This document shows, in pieces, positions 9,254 through 18,090 of a DNA stretch of 64,000 nt. This DNA is from Mycobacterium sp. OAS707 (GTDB taxonomy: Bacteria > Actinomycetota > Actinomycetes > Mycobacteriales > Mycobacteriaceae): positions 1,798,001 through 1,862,000 of the forward strand of contig NZ_JADBDS010000001.1 of NCBI RefSeq assembly GCF_014873705.1, written 5' to 3'. The stretch's first letter is position 1, and each line of letters opens with the position of its first letter. Below the pieces are notes generated by a model. The model was not told the DNA's origin, did no database searches, and worked only from the letters and a program-made list of their open reading frames with translations. The position numbers and the translations under genes were made by a program.

Positions 9254-10585
9254 TCACGGTCCCGCGAGTCCGCGGAAGCGGACGTAGCGGTCGTGTACTG
9301 CGTTGGTCCACAACGGATCTGGTTCGAGGATGCGATCCGTCGACGCCCACCGGACCGCGTCGGTAATCGAGGTCTCCAAGCCGGCCGCGATCCTGCCGAT
9401 GAAGGCTGCGCCCAACGCCGCGCCCTCAGGCACGGCGGACACCTCGACAGGCAGGCCGGTGGCGTCGGCCAACGCCTGCATCCACGGCTGGACCCGCGTG
9501 CCGCCGCCCGTGGCCACGATCCTCGCGGCGGGCGCCCCACTCAACTCGATGAGTTGGCGCACAACGAAACCCGACGCTTCATAGCCCGCGCGACGCACCG
9601 CAGCCCCGCCGTGCGTGAGGTTCAAACCGTCGAGCACCGCACGGCGATCCGGGTCGTGATACGGTACGCGCTCGCCGCGCACATACGGCGACCACACCGG
9701 CACGCGTCCCGGGTCGACCACCGAATTATCCTCGGCCACAAGATGATCCACCCAGCTGAGGAACAGGCCGCCCGCGTTGCTCGGCCCGCCGATCTGAAAC
9801 TTGCCCCCCGTCGAGTGCGGCACGGTCCACAGCCCCGGCACTTCGCGGTATTCGGGAATGGTGATCCACACGATCAGGGTGGTGCCGCAGAGCACAACGA
9901 CATCGCCATCCCGATCAGCACCGGCGACCAGCTGCTCACACAGTGCGTCGACCGAACCCGCCGCCAGCACAACGTCACTACCGCGCAGATGCCCGATGGC
10001 GGTGCCCGTCGGCGCGACGTTCGGCATGCGGTCGGCCGTCGCGCCGCAGTTCGCGCACCGTTCCTCGTCCCAACGGGTGCCGTCGAACAAGGGATAGGCC
10101 GTGCTCGCGGTGGAGTTGTCGATGACTGCGTCACCGGCCAACGCATGGTTCGCGACCGCACTTGCAGGCCAGTACCCCAAGGCATTGGGTGCCTTTTGCG
10201 CCGTCCAGCGCAAGAACTCGATGGTCTCGCCGGAGAACATCGACGCGTCACCGAACGCCGCTCCCCTGCCCCTGCTGTCGCCATAGAGCAGACCGGATGT
10301 CACCGGCCGACCGATGTCATCGACGGCGGTCAGCGACGGCACCATCGCCGTCACGCCCACCGCGGCGGCATCGGGTCTGGCCAACTGCTCGACTGCGGCC
10401 AACGGCCCGCGCCGCCACGCCTCATCGGCATCGTGCTCGAGACAGTCGGGAGCGGGCACCCGGAGTTGATGAGGAATCCGTGTCCTGGCGACCACCCGGC
10501 CGTCCTCATCGGCGGCCACGGCTTTGACGGCGGTGGTGCCGATGTCGATGCCGATTGTGACCGCTTTTGCTGACACCCGGGCCAC
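9254..10585 (-). CDS. xylB: FGGY-family carbohydrate kinase (xylulokinase-like)
   Basis: 443 residues, somewhat shorter than classical xylulokinases. The N-terminal phosphate-binding motif TIGIDIGTTAVKAVAADEDG and the C-terminal VATGGGTRVQPWMQALADA mark the ATPase fold of FGGY kinases. The start is GTG 10585, and GTG 10576 is an alternative. It corresponds in position to xylB (Rv0729) of M. tuberculosis. Its divergent neighbours are a 2-hydroxyacid dehydrogenase and a class II aldolase, which suggests a route that phosphorylates a sugar or sugar acid, oxidises it and splits it. The sugar itself cannot be read from the sequence. The divergent gap to serA2 is only 21 bases. Confidence 0.88.
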   Translation of the reverse strand: MARVSAKAVTIGIDIGTTAVKAVAADEDGRVVARTRIPHQLRVPAPDCLEHDADEAWRRGPLAAVEQLARPDAAAVGVTAMVPSLTAVDDIGRPVTSGLLYGDSRGRGAAFGDASMFSGETIEFLRWTAQKAPNALGYWPASAVANHALAGDAVIDNSTASTAYPLFDGTRWDEERCANCGATADRMPNVAPTGTAIGHLRGSDVVLAAGSVDALCEQLVAGADRDGDVVVLCGTTLIVWITIPEYREVPGLWTVPHSTGGKFQIGGPSNAGGLFLSWVDHLVAEDNSVVDPGRVPVWSPYVRGERVPYHDPDRRAVLDGLNLTHGGAAVRRAGYEASGFVVRQLIELSGAPAARIVATGGGTRVQPWMQALADATGLPVEVSAVPEGAALGAAFIGRIAAGLETSITDAVRWASTDRILEPDPLWTNAVHDRYVRFRGLAGP

Positions 10586-10606
10586 CGTACGCCAGCATGA
10601 TCATTC

Positions 10607-11584
10607 GTGACGCGACTTCGGGCCCTCGTGACAGCTCCTTTGCGCGGACCCGGTTTCGAGAAGCTGCGCGAGCTGGCTGACGTCGTCTACGACCCCTGGA
10701 TCGACCAGACACCGCTGCGGATCTACTCCGCCGAACAACTAGCCGAGCGGGCGTCGGCCGAGCACGCGGATGTGCTTGTGGTCGAGAGCGATTCGGTCAG
10801 CGGGCCAGTGTTCGACCTGCCCCTGCGGGTCGTCGCCTCGACGCGCGGCGACCCGAACAACGTCGATGTCTCAGCCGCCACAAAGGCCGGTGTCCCGGTG
10901 CTCTACACCCCGGGTCGCAATGCCGACGCCGTTGCCGAGATGACGATCGCGCTGCTGTTCGGCGTCACCCGTCACCTGCTCACCGCCGACGCAGATGTCA
11001 GGGCGGGCCAGGCGTTTCGCGACGGCACAATCCCCTACCAGCGGTTCCGGGCGTGGGAGGTGGCGGGGCAGACCGCAGGTTTGGTCGGGCTCGGCGCGGT
11101 GGCGCGGGCCCTGAAGTGGCGGCTGGAAGGGCTCGGGGCCAATGTCATCGCGTACGACCCCTACAACGACGACGCCAGCCACAGCCTCGACGACCTGCTC
11201 GCCGAATCGGACATCGTGTCGCTGCACGCGCCGGTGACCGACGAGACCGCCGGCATGATCGGAGCGGCACAATTCGGGGCGATGCGCGACGGCGTCGTCT
11301 TCCTCAACAGCGCGAGGGCCCAGCTGCACGACACCGACGCCCTTGTCGACGCGCTGCGCAGTGGCAAGGTCGCCGCCGCGGGGCTCGACCACTTCGTCGG
11401 TGAGTGGCTGCCGACGGATCACCCACTTGTGGGCATGGCCAACGTGGTCCTGACACCGCATATCGGTGGAGCTACGTGGAACACTGAGGCCCGGCAGGCT
11501 CAGGTCGTCGCCGACGGCGTCGAGTCGCTCCTGTCCGGACGCATGCCCGCGCACATCGTCAACCCGGAGGTGCTGGATCGATGA
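10607..11584 (+). CDS. serA2: D-isomer-specific 2-hydroxyacid dehydrogenase
   Basis: 325 residues from GTG 10607. No ribosome binding site is visible before this GTG, so translation may be leaderless; GTG 10628 is an alternative. The NAD-binding motif is GLVGLGAVARALKWRLEGLG, followed by an acidic residue in AYDPYN. The catalytic set is visible: Arg in STRGDPNNVD, an acidic residue in GLDHFVGEW and His in TPHIGGAT. It matches serA2 (Rv0728c) in position, although that name implies 3-phosphoglycerate dehydrogenase and the regulatory ACT domain is absent, so a sugar-acid substrate is more likely. It overlaps fucA by ATGA. Confidence 0.88.
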   Translation: MTRLRALVTAPLRGPGFEKLRELADVVYDPWIDQTPLRIYSAEQLAERASAEHADVLVVESDSVSGPVFDLPLRVVASTRGDPNNVDVSAATKAGVPVLYTPGRNADAVAEMTIALLFGVTRHLLTADADVRAGQAFRDGTIPYQRFRAWEVAGQTAGLVGLGAVARALKWRLEGLGANVIAYDPYNDDASHSLDDLLAESDIVSLHAPVTDETAGMIGAAQFGAMRDGVVFLNSARAQLHDTDALVDALRSGKVAAAGLDHFVGEWLPTDHPLVGMANVVLTPHIGGATWNTEARQAQVVADGVESLLSGRMPAHIVNPEVLDR

Positions 11585-12237
11585 GGTTCGTCGACAACGC
11601 GGCAGACGCAGTGCTGGCCGCCGCCAAGGACATGCTGCGGCGCGGACTGGTCGAGGGCACCGCGGGCAACATCTCCGCGCGCAGGGAGGACGGCAACCTC
11701 GTCATCACGCCGTCGTCGGTCGACTACGCCGACATGGCGCTGGAAGACCTCGTCGTGGTCGACCCCGACGGTGCTGTCCTAGAGGCCAAGGAGGGCCGGG
11801 CACCGTCGTCGGAGATGAAGCTGCACCTGTCGTGCTACCAAGCCTTCGACGACATTGGCAGCGTGATCCACAGCCATCCGGTGTGGGCCACCATGTTCGC
11901 CGTCGCCCACCAACCGATCCCTGCGGCCGTCGATGAGTTCGCGGTGTACTGCGGCGGTGAGATTCGCTGCGCCGATTACGCGGCGTCGGGCACACCGGAT
12001 GTTGGAGCCAACGCGGTGAAGGCGTTGGAGGGCCGCGCAGCGGCATTGATCGCTAACCATGGACTAGTTGCGGTGGGCCCGCGCCCCGACAAGGTGTTGC
12101 ACGTGACGGCGCTGGTCGAGCGGACAGCCCAAATTGTTTGGGGCGCGCGGGCTCTCGGCGGACCCGTGCCGATTCCCGATGAGGTCAACCAGAACTTCGG
12201 CGCGGTGTACGGCTACCTGCGCCAAAACCCGATGTAG
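11581..12237 (+). CDS. fucA: class II aldolase (L-fuculose-phosphate aldolase-like)
   Basis: 218 residues, the normal size for the aldolase class II / AraD family. Motifs: GTAGNISAR in the phosphate-binding loop, SSEMKLHL with the catalytic acidic residue, IHSHPVWATMFA with two zinc-binding histidines, and NHGLVAVG with the third. The start ATG overlaps the stop of serA2, which indicates coupled translation. It corresponds to fucA (Rv0727c). In context it would cleave a phosphorylated sugar produced by the neighbouring kinase and dehydrogenase, releasing a three-carbon fragment and an aldehyde. The exact substrate is undetermined. Confidence 0.88.
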   Translation: MRFVDNAADAVLAAAKDMLRRGLVEGTAGNISARREDGNLVITPSSVDYADMALEDLVVVDPDGAVLEAKEGRAPSSEMKLHLSCYQAFDDIGSVIHSHPVWATMFAVAHQPIPAAVDEFAVYCGGEIRCADYAASGTPDVGANAVKALEGRAAALIANHGLVAVGPRPDKVLHVTALVERTAQIVWGARALGGPVPIPDEVNQNFGAVYGYLRQNPM

Positions 12238-12247
12238 TCGCCTATCC

Positions 12248-12309
12248 CGCGAGCGACCGTGTCTGCCCACGACACGCCGTCGAATTCCGTACAAAAGCGG
12301 TCGCTCGCG
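12248..12309. repeat. inverted repeat with 12-bp perfect arms between convergent genes
   Basis: CGCGAGCGACCG at 12248-12259 is matched by CGGTCGCTCGCG at 12298-12309. Inside lies a smaller stem GTGTC/GACAC (12260-12276). It lies between the stops of fucA (plus) and a methyltransferase (minus), so it could act as a bidirectional terminator without a T-run, or be a copy of a dispersed intergenic element. Confidence 0.6.
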
Positions 12310-12316
12310 TGGGTGC

Positions 12317-12988
12317 TTAGGACGTGCGCACGCCGCGATAGAACGTCAACCGTCCGATGAAGCGCTGCGGTCGCGAAGCCACCACGCTCGCGTCGAACCC
12401 GACCGACCGCAACAACCGGGGGATCGCGTCGCCGAGGCTGCCGACGATGTGCGGATTGCGGAGCATGCGGCGTGCCATGAATCCATCGCCAGCCGTCATC
12501 GGGCCGCCGATATCGACAATATGCACAATGCCGCCTGGCCGCAGGACGCGGTACATCTCCGCTGCCGCAGCAGCTTTCGTGTCGTTGTCCAGGTGATGCA
12601 ACATCATCGACGACAGCACCCGATCGAATTCACCCTCCTCAAATGGCAACTGCTGCGCGTAGGCGCGCTCGAAACGTACACCGGGCAGTCCGCTGAGTTT
12701 GCGCTGCGCCCGCGCGAGAGCGAGCGGGTCGGGATCGGTCGCCACCACGTCCGCTCTCGGTGCGGCCCGCTTGGCACGGAGGGTGACGTTGCCCGTTCCG
12801 CACCCGATCTCGAGGACCCGCAACCCGTCGGTTAGATCGGCCTGCGCGACAAGCGCGTCGTAACCCTTGTGCATGCCCAGTGCCCGCGTCAGCAGGTCAT
12901 AGCCGGGTAGGAATGCATCGCGACCGGCGGCGGGAATGTAGTCATGTTCGGTGGCCGTATGTGGACGATGTTCGGTCATATGATCCAT
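12317..12988 (-). CDS. class I SAM-dependent methyltransferase
   Basis: 223 residues. The SAM motif LRVLEIGCGTGNVTLRAKRA lies near residue 60, the second acidic motif is ADVVATDPDPLALARA, then MMLHHLDNDTKAAAAAEMYR and LRPGGIVHIVDIGGP, the typical Methyltransf_11/25 order. An ATG at 12979 is an alternative start. It is divergent from an AraC-family regulator with about 65 bases between them, so it is probably the direct target of that regulator. The substrate is unknown. Confidence 0.85.
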   Translation of the reverse strand: MDHMTEHRPHTATEHDYIPAAGRDAFLPGYDLLTRALGMHKGYDALVAQADLTDGLRVLEIGCGTGNVTLRAKRAAPRADVVATDPDPLALARAQRKLSGLPGVRFERAYAQQLPFEEGEFDRVLSSMMLHHLDNDTKAAAAAEMYRVLRPGGIVHIVDIGGPMTAGDGFMARRMLRNPHIVGSLGDAIPRLLRSVGFDASVVASRPQRFIGRLTFYRGVRTS

Positions 12989-13053
12989 AGTTGCCTGAAG
13001 TTACACAAAGGTGTTAGGTGATCATCGGCAATAGTTGGACTATCTTTGGTCAT

Positions 13054-13902
13054 ATGCCCTCGCCGTCTCGGGTGGTCCGTCATCGCAACGGAGTGCCTGT
13101 CTATCAATACCGGGCCGACTCCGACACGCCTCCTGTCTCGGTCATCCGAGCCGACGGCATCCTCGAGCACGAGGTGCACATCCACGATTTCCCGGTGCTC
13201 TGGTACTCGGATGCGGCTGGAGTGGTGTACGTGGTGGCACCGGGCGCGGCCGTCGACCCCAACCGGGTTCCGCACCGGGACAGCGGGCTAGGCGTGTTCT
13301 TCGATCCTGCCGCGCTCGACGGCGACGGACGATCGCCGTGGCCGTCGTGGCGTGCACACCCACTGCTGTTCCCGTTCGTCCACGGCCAGCCCAGCGGACT
13401 GCTTCAGCTGACGGTGCCCTCGGCGCGAAAACCGCTGTGGTCCGCCGCAATCGCGTCGATCGAGACCGAACTGGCCGCCCGCGACGAGGGCTACCGGCAG
13501 GCGGCACTGGCACATCTGACACTTCTGCTGATCGACGTCGCACGCCTGGCCAGTGACGTGGTAGGCGACCTCAGACGAAGCGGCGAACCCCTGCTGGCCG
13601 AGGTGTTCACGGTGATCGATCGACACCTCAGCGAGCCGCTGTCGCTACGCGACGTCGCGGCGGAACTGGGAGTGACGCCAGGGCATTTGACTACCGTCGT
13701 GCGCCGACGTACCGGACGCACCGTACAGGAGTGGATCATCGAACGCCGCATGGCCGAAGCCCGCGGCCTGCTGTCTGAAACTGAATTATCGGTCGCGGAA
13801 ATCGCTCGGCGCGTGGGCATCTCAGATCCTGGATATTTCAGCAGGCAGTTCCGCCGCACCCACGGGGCATCGCCACGGGAATGGCGCGATCGGTCCGCCT
13901 AG
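13054..13902 (+). CDS. AraC-family transcriptional regulator
   Basis: 282 residues from ATG 13054; a GTG at 13018 would add 12 residues but lies in the promoter region. The N-terminal half is a cupin-like sensor domain (HEVHIHDFPVLWYSDAAGVVYVVAPG). The C-terminal 100 residues carry two helix-turn-helix units: LSLRDVAAELGVTPGHLTTV, and LSVAEIARRVGISDPGYFSR followed by FRRTHGASPREWR, the standard AraC/XylS signature. It is divergent from a methyltransferase gene and overlaps the convergent dehydrogenase by 4 bases. The ligand is unknown. Confidence 0.88.
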   Translation: MPSPSRVVRHRNGVPVYQYRADSDTPPVSVIRADGILEHEVHIHDFPVLWYSDAAGVVYVVAPGAAVDPNRVPHRDSGLGVFFDPAALDGDGRSPWPSWRAHPLLFPFVHGQPSGLLQLTVPSARKPLWSAAIASIETELAARDEGYRQAALAHLTLLLIDVARLASDVVGDLRRSGEPLLAEVFTVIDRHLSEPLSLRDVAAELGVTPGHLTTVVRRRTGRTVQEWIIERRMAEARGLLSETELSVAEIARRVGISDPGYFSRQFRRTHGASPREWRDRSA

Positions 13903-15110
13903 CGAAAATCGAAGGCTACCTTGACGGCGCCGCTCTCTCCCTGATTCGCGATTGCAAGGAATGCCTCTCGCCACTGCTCGAGCCGGAAGGTGTGAGTCAG
14001 CATGGGGCGCAGGTCAACTCGGCCGTCGACAACCAGCTCGAGGTAGTGCGCAATGGCGTGCTTACGCCTGCCCTCGACTTCCTCGACGCCGAACGCGTTG
14101 GAGCCCACCCAGCTGATCTCCTTGAAGTACAGCGGGCTCCACTCCCACCGTCCCGGCGCGTGCACACCCATCTTCACCAGCGTTCCTCGCGCCTTGAGCA
14201 CGCGCACGCCCACTTCGAACGTCTCCGGCTTGCCGACCGTGTCATAGACGACGTCGACCGCACCGGGATACGCCATCGGCAGGCCCTGCAACGGCTGGCG
14301 CAACCGTCCCCCGCCCCACGCCGCCACTTCTTCAACGACGGCCAGTCGGGGTTCGTGCGCCAACACGAGGTCCGCGCCCATCCGACGCGCCGATGCCGCC
14401 TGGGCCTCGAACCGCGCCACCACCGCGATCGCCACCTGCGGATACAGCGCCCGTAACACGGCGACCGCGCACAGCCCCAGAGAGCCCGCGCCGTACACGA
14501 CGGCCCGGCCCGACGGCGGAGGCGGATGTCGCGTGATCGCATGCAGCGACACCGAGAACGGGTCTGCGAACACCGCGACTTCGTCGGGCACCGAATCCGG
14601 CACCGCGAACAACATGCTGTCGTGGGCCGGCATCAATTCGGCGTATCCCCCGGTTGCGTCGGCGGATACGCCGGTGTGGATGCCGGGCTTGATGTCGCCA
14701 TCGGTGAAGCTCCAGCACAGGCTGTAGTCGCCGACTTCGCATGCCGCACAATGGGGTTCGATGCCGCGCGGGCCACACGACAGCCACGGGTTGAGCACGA
14801 CGCGCTGTCCTGGCTCGAGTCCGCGCGCCGCTGGGCCCAGTGAGACCACATCGGCGACGACCTCGTGGCCCATCACTTGCGGAAAGGAGCAGAACGCCGC
14901 CAACGCGTTGTCCGCGTCACCCTCGCCGAAGTCGAGCAGGATCTGCTTGGAGTCCGAGCCGCAGATACCCGTCAGCCGCGGCCGGGTGATCACCCAATCA
15001 TCGTGCAACAGAACAGGATCTGGCACGTCACGCAAACCGACCGGCGACTGCGCGAGAGCATCGGGCGCCTCAAGCGGTTCAGGCGGCACGCCAAAGACCA
15101 ACGCCCTCAT
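13899..15110 (-). CDS. zinc-binding alcohol dehydrogenase (MDR superfamily)
   Basis: 403 residues. Catalytic zinc ligands: Cys in LTGICGSDSKQ and the GHE motif in VMGHEVVADV. The structural-zinc loop contains four cysteines in NPWLSCGPRGIEPHCAACEV and its extension through SLC. The nucleotide motif is VVYGAGSLGLCAVAVLRAL. It is preceded on the same strand by an SDR gene with an ATGA overlap (15107-15110), so the two are co-translated and may act in one pathway. The substrate is not recognisable; threonine- or sorbitol-dehydrogenase-like annotation would be a guess. Confidence 0.85.
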   Translation of the reverse strand: MRALVFGVPPEPLEAPDALAQSPVGLRDVPDPVLLHDDWVITRPRLTGICGSDSKQILLDFGEGDADNALAAFCSFPQVMGHEVVADVVSLGPAARGLEPGQRVVLNPWLSCGPRGIEPHCAACEVGDYSLCWSFTDGDIKPGIHTGVSADATGGYAELMPAHDSMLFAVPDSVPDEVAVFADPFSVSLHAITRHPPPPSGRAVVYGAGSLGLCAVAVLRALYPQVAIAVVARFEAQAASARRMGADLVLAHEPRLAVVEEVAAWGGGRLRQPLQGLPMAYPGAVDVVYDTVGKPETFEVGVRVLKARGTLVKMGVHAPGRWEWSPLYFKEISWVGSNAFGVEEVEGRRKHAIAHYLELVVDGRVDLRPMLTHTFRLEQWREAFLAIANQGESGAVKVAFDFR

Positions 15111-15871
15111 GCCATACCCGCCGCTCCGGCGATGTAGGTGTCGATATCGGCGTTCTTGAGGTCGACTACCGCCTTCATGTCAGGGACGTAATGCTCGAAC
15201 CTGTCGCTGCCGAGCGCGGCAATGATGCCGGCGGCGACCTCATCCGGGCCGAACTTGGGTCCGTCGTAGATCGGATCGTCGTTGTCGGGCTGGTCCCATA
15301 TTTCGGTGTCGACAGGCCCGGGCTCGATCAGCTTTACCGCTACGCCTGAGCCGTACAGATCGACCGCGAGCGACTCGCTCCAGCCGCACAGCGCGAACTT
15401 GCTTGCACAGTAAGCAGATTCATGAATGATGCCAAGCCGGCCGCCGACACTTGACACATTCACGATCATCCCCGAACCGCGCTCGAGCATTCGTGGCAGC
15501 ACCGCCAACGTCAACCGCATCGGGGCGAAGAAGTTCACCCGCATCACGGCTTCCACTTCGTCGGGCGTCAACGCAGAAACGGCCCGGCGCTTCGGCACCG
15601 CCGCATTGTTGACCAGAACGTCGAGCCCGCCAAGCGCCTCCCAAACCTGGCGCCCCAACTCACCGGCGTCATCGGCGACGTCGGCCACCCACATCCGCGA
15701 GTCGGGCGACGTCTCCCGGCAACCGGCGAGCACCTCGGCCAGTCGTCCCTCCCGACGCGCGATCAGCCCGACGATCGCCCCATCCGCGGCGAGTGCCCGG
15801 GCAAGCGCGGCGCCCACCCCGGATGACGCGCCGGTGATCAGCACCCGTTTTCCGTGCGCAGCGAACGCCAT
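15107..15871 (-). CDS. short-chain dehydrogenase/reductase (SDR)
   Basis: 254 residues, classical SDR. The cofactor motif is LITGASSGVGAALARAL, NNAAVPKRR follows beta-4, and the active site is Ser in NVSSVGGRL with YCASK. It is the first gene of a two-gene unit with the MDR dehydrogenase. It lies 28 bases downstream of the sppA stop and may be a separate transcription unit or a readthrough partner. The substrate is unknown. Confidence 0.87.
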   Translation of the reverse strand: MAFAAHGKRVLITGASSGVGAALARALAADGAIVGLIARREGRLAEVLAGCRETSPDSRMWVADVADDAGELGRQVWEALGGLDVLVNNAAVPKRRAVSALTPDEVEAVMRVNFFAPMRLTLAVLPRMLERGSGMIVNVSSVGGRLGIIHESAYCASKFALCGWSESLAVDLYGSGVAVKLIEPGPVDTEIWDQPDNDDPIYDGPKFGPDEVAAGIIAALGSDRFEHYVPDMKAVVDLKNADIDTYIAGAAGMA

Positions 15872-15899
15872 CCCTCCAGGCTGGCCTATTCGGTGACGG

Positions 15900-17696
15900 T
15901 TAGAAGCGGTAATCGCCGAGCCAGAGGGCGCTGACGCCGGTCAACGATTGTTCGGCTTGGCTCAGCACGCCGGCCACCGAGCGGCCGACAAGCGCGCCGA
16001 CCGCGTCCGGCAACGACGCGGCAGCGGGCTGCGATGACGCCTTGGGCCGCAGCATGTCCATCAGCGACGAACCGGGGTAACCGACCACGCGGACATCGGC
16101 GTCAGGTTCCAGTCCGGCCAGCACCTTCGCGCGGGTGATAGCCGCACGCAACCCGCCGAGTTCGTCCACCAGTCCCCGCTCCAACGCATCGGCACCGGTC
16201 CAGACCCGGCCGCGCGCGATCGCGTCGACCGCCTCGACGGTCATCTTGCGGCCCTTGGCCACCCGCTCGACGAAGTCGGTGTAGAACAGGTCGGCCTCTG
16301 CCTCGACGTGAGCGTGCTGCTCGTCGGTGAACGGCTGGTTCATCGACCACGCATCGGCGTTGGGGTTGGTGCGCACCGAATCCGATCCGACACCGAGGCG
16401 GTCCTTGAGCTCGCGCGCCACCAGCTTGCCGGTGACCACACCGATCGAACCGGTGATCGTTCCCGGATTCGCGACGATGGCGTCGGCCGACATCGACACG
16501 TAGTACCCGCCGGACGCCGCAACCGCACCCATGGATGCGACGACGGGTTTACCGCCGTCGCGCACCCGATTCACTTCGCGCCATACGGTTTCCGAGCCGG
16601 TGACCGAGCCGCCCGGGCTGTCCACCCGCAACACGATCGCCGACACCGAGTCGTCGGCGGCGGCCTCACGCAGGGCCGCCGCGATCGTGTCACCGCCTGC
16701 GTTCGAGCCGCCCAGCGGCAACAGCTGAGGTCCACCCCTGCCGCTGACGATCGGGCCGTGCAGCGTGACCACGGCGATCTTCGGCTTCGCCTTGCGTCCC
16801 GGCATCGGCGGCGTTGGTGGCATCGGCCGAGACGCGGAGGCGCGTGCATACCGCGACAGAAACAGCCGCGGCGGTGCGTCGTCGGAGTCGGCATCCCCGG
16901 TCTCGGGCGAAATGCCCGGTGCGCCAACGAGTTCAGCGATACGCGCGTAGGCCTCGTCACGGAAGCCGATGCGGTCGACCAGCCGTCCGGTGACGGCGTC
17001 GTCGCGCAGCAGTGGTGCCTTGTCGGCGAGCGCGTCAACCTCTGCGGCGTCCAGATGACGTGACGCCGCGACGGCCTGCCACACCTGGGAGCGCAGGCTC
17101 TCGATCAATCGGCTGTCAGCCTCGCGATGCGCGTCGGTATATCGGTCTTGGGTGAAAAGGTTTGCCGCGGACTTGTATTCGCCACGTGCGATGAACTGAG
17201 CCTCGACGCCGGCCTTGTCGAGCGCGTCGCGCAGAAACAGCGCGTTGGTGGCGAAACCGATGAGTCCGACGGTCCCCGACGGCTGCATCCACACCTCACG
17301 GAACGCCGAAGCCAGGTAGTACGACAGCGTGCCGGGATATGTCTCGGCCCACGCCAGCGACGGCTTGACATCGCTGAAGGCGGTGATCGCGTCGCGCAGT
17401 TCCTGCACCGGGCCGGCAGCCGCGGCGGGAATCTGCACGCGTGCAATGAGCCCGGCCACCCGTGGGTCTTCGGCGGCGCGATGAATGGCTGCGACGGCTT
17501 CGCGCAACAGCAGCGGTTTGCCGCCACTGACGATCATCGCGAGCGGATCGAACCCACCGGTCTCGTGCGGCATCGCCTGGAGATCCAGTTCGAGCACGCA
17601 CCCGCTCGGAACGCCGTGATGCCGAGCGGTGTCTACCCGCTGGGCCAGATTGCGGAGCTCGTCGGCGCCAGGGATGCCGGACAGGAAAGCAAACAT
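15900..17696 (-). CDS. sppA: signal peptide peptidase / protease IV (SppA, 67K type)
   Basis: 598 residues, the long two-domain form of the S49 family. The first S49 domain carries the general-base lysine in RGEYKSAANLF (about residue 172). The second carries the nucleophilic serine in VAASGGYYVSM (about residue 395), followed by NPGTITGSIGVVTGKL. SppA digests signal peptides and misfolded membrane proteins. No obvious N-terminal transmembrane anchor is seen, unlike E. coli SppA. It corresponds in order to Rv0724 next to rplO; here two genes (LLM oxidoreductase and a small secreted protein) and an NTF2-like gene lie between. Confidence 0.92.
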   Translation of the reverse strand: MFAFLSGIPGADELRNLAQRVDTARHHGVPSGCVLELDLQAMPHETGGFDPLAMIVSGGKPLLLREAVAAIHRAAEDPRVAGLIARVQIPAAAAGPVQELRDAITAFSDVKPSLAWAETYPGTLSYYLASAFREVWMQPSGTVGLIGFATNALFLRDALDKAGVEAQFIARGEYKSAANLFTQDRYTDAHREADSRLIESLRSQVWQAVAASRHLDAAEVDALADKAPLLRDDAVTGRLVDRIGFRDEAYARIAELVGAPGISPETGDADSDDAPPRLFLSRYARASASRPMPPTPPMPGRKAKPKIAVVTLHGPIVSGRGGPQLLPLGGSNAGGDTIAAALREAAADDSVSAIVLRVDSPGGSVTGSETVWREVNRVRDGGKPVVASMGAVAASGGYYVSMSADAIVANPGTITGSIGVVTGKLVARELKDRLGVGSDSVRTNPNADAWSMNQPFTDEQHAHVEAEADLFYTDFVERVAKGRKMTVEAVDAIARGRVWTGADALERGLVDELGGLRAAITRAKVLAGLEPDADVRVVGYPGSSLMDMLRPKASSQPAAASLPDAVGALVGRSVAGVLSQAEQSLTGVSALWLGDYRF

Positions 17697-17722
17697 GATT
17701 TGAGCGTACCGATGCGCGGGTG

Positions 17723-18073
17723 CTAGCCCGCCTGCGTCTGGATGTAGATGTCGACGCGCGCGATGCGCCCGTCGCCGTCGAGCCCGAAGACGAGCACTTC
17801 CGGGGTGACCATCGGCTTGCCGTCGACCTCGACTGTTTCCCTGAGCTCGACGAATGCCAGCGCATCGCTCGCATAGGTCACCCGCTCGAGTTTCATCTCA
17901 TAGCCCTCGAGCCTCGGCATCAGGTCGGCAATGAAGGCGAGATACTCGTCACGTCCGGCATAGCGGTCCCCATAGGGCCCGACGCGAACGATGTCGCCGG
18001 CTATGCACTCGTCGACTACGTCCCAATGGTGCGACGCGATCGCGTTCAGATACCTCTCGACGATGTCGGGCAC
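17723..18073 (-). CDS. NTF2/SnoaL-like small protein
   Basis: 116 residues from GTG 18073. The open frame extends further to 18256 but would run antisense through the next gene, and the added residues are Arg-rich shadow sequence. The conserved cone-fold pattern is visible: IVERYLNAIASHHWDVVDECI at the N-terminus, GRDEYLAFIADLMPRLEGYE, and FGLDGDGRIARVDIYIQ at the end. Such folds serve in ligand binding or as small isomerases and hydrolases. No catalytic set could be assigned. The start is uncertain because only 17 bases separate it from the divergent LLM gene and no ribosome binding site is obvious. Confidence 0.7.
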   Translation of the reverse strand: MPDIVERYLNAIASHHWDVVDECIAGDIVRVGPYGDRYAGRDEYLAFIADLMPRLEGYEMKLERVTYASDALAFVELRETVEVDGKPMVTPEVLVFGLDGDGRIARVDIYIQTQAG

Positions 18074-18090
18074 ACGCTTACGGTAGATGG

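Noticed and set aside
9104..10573. 489-codon plus-strand frame opposite xylB
   Set aside because: Shadow frame; the minus strand has the FGGY kinase motifs.
12989..13053. Repeated GGTCATATG and TAGTTG words between the methyltransferase and AraC genes as AraC sites
   Set aside because: Short, not clearly symmetric or repeated in register; insufficient for a site call.
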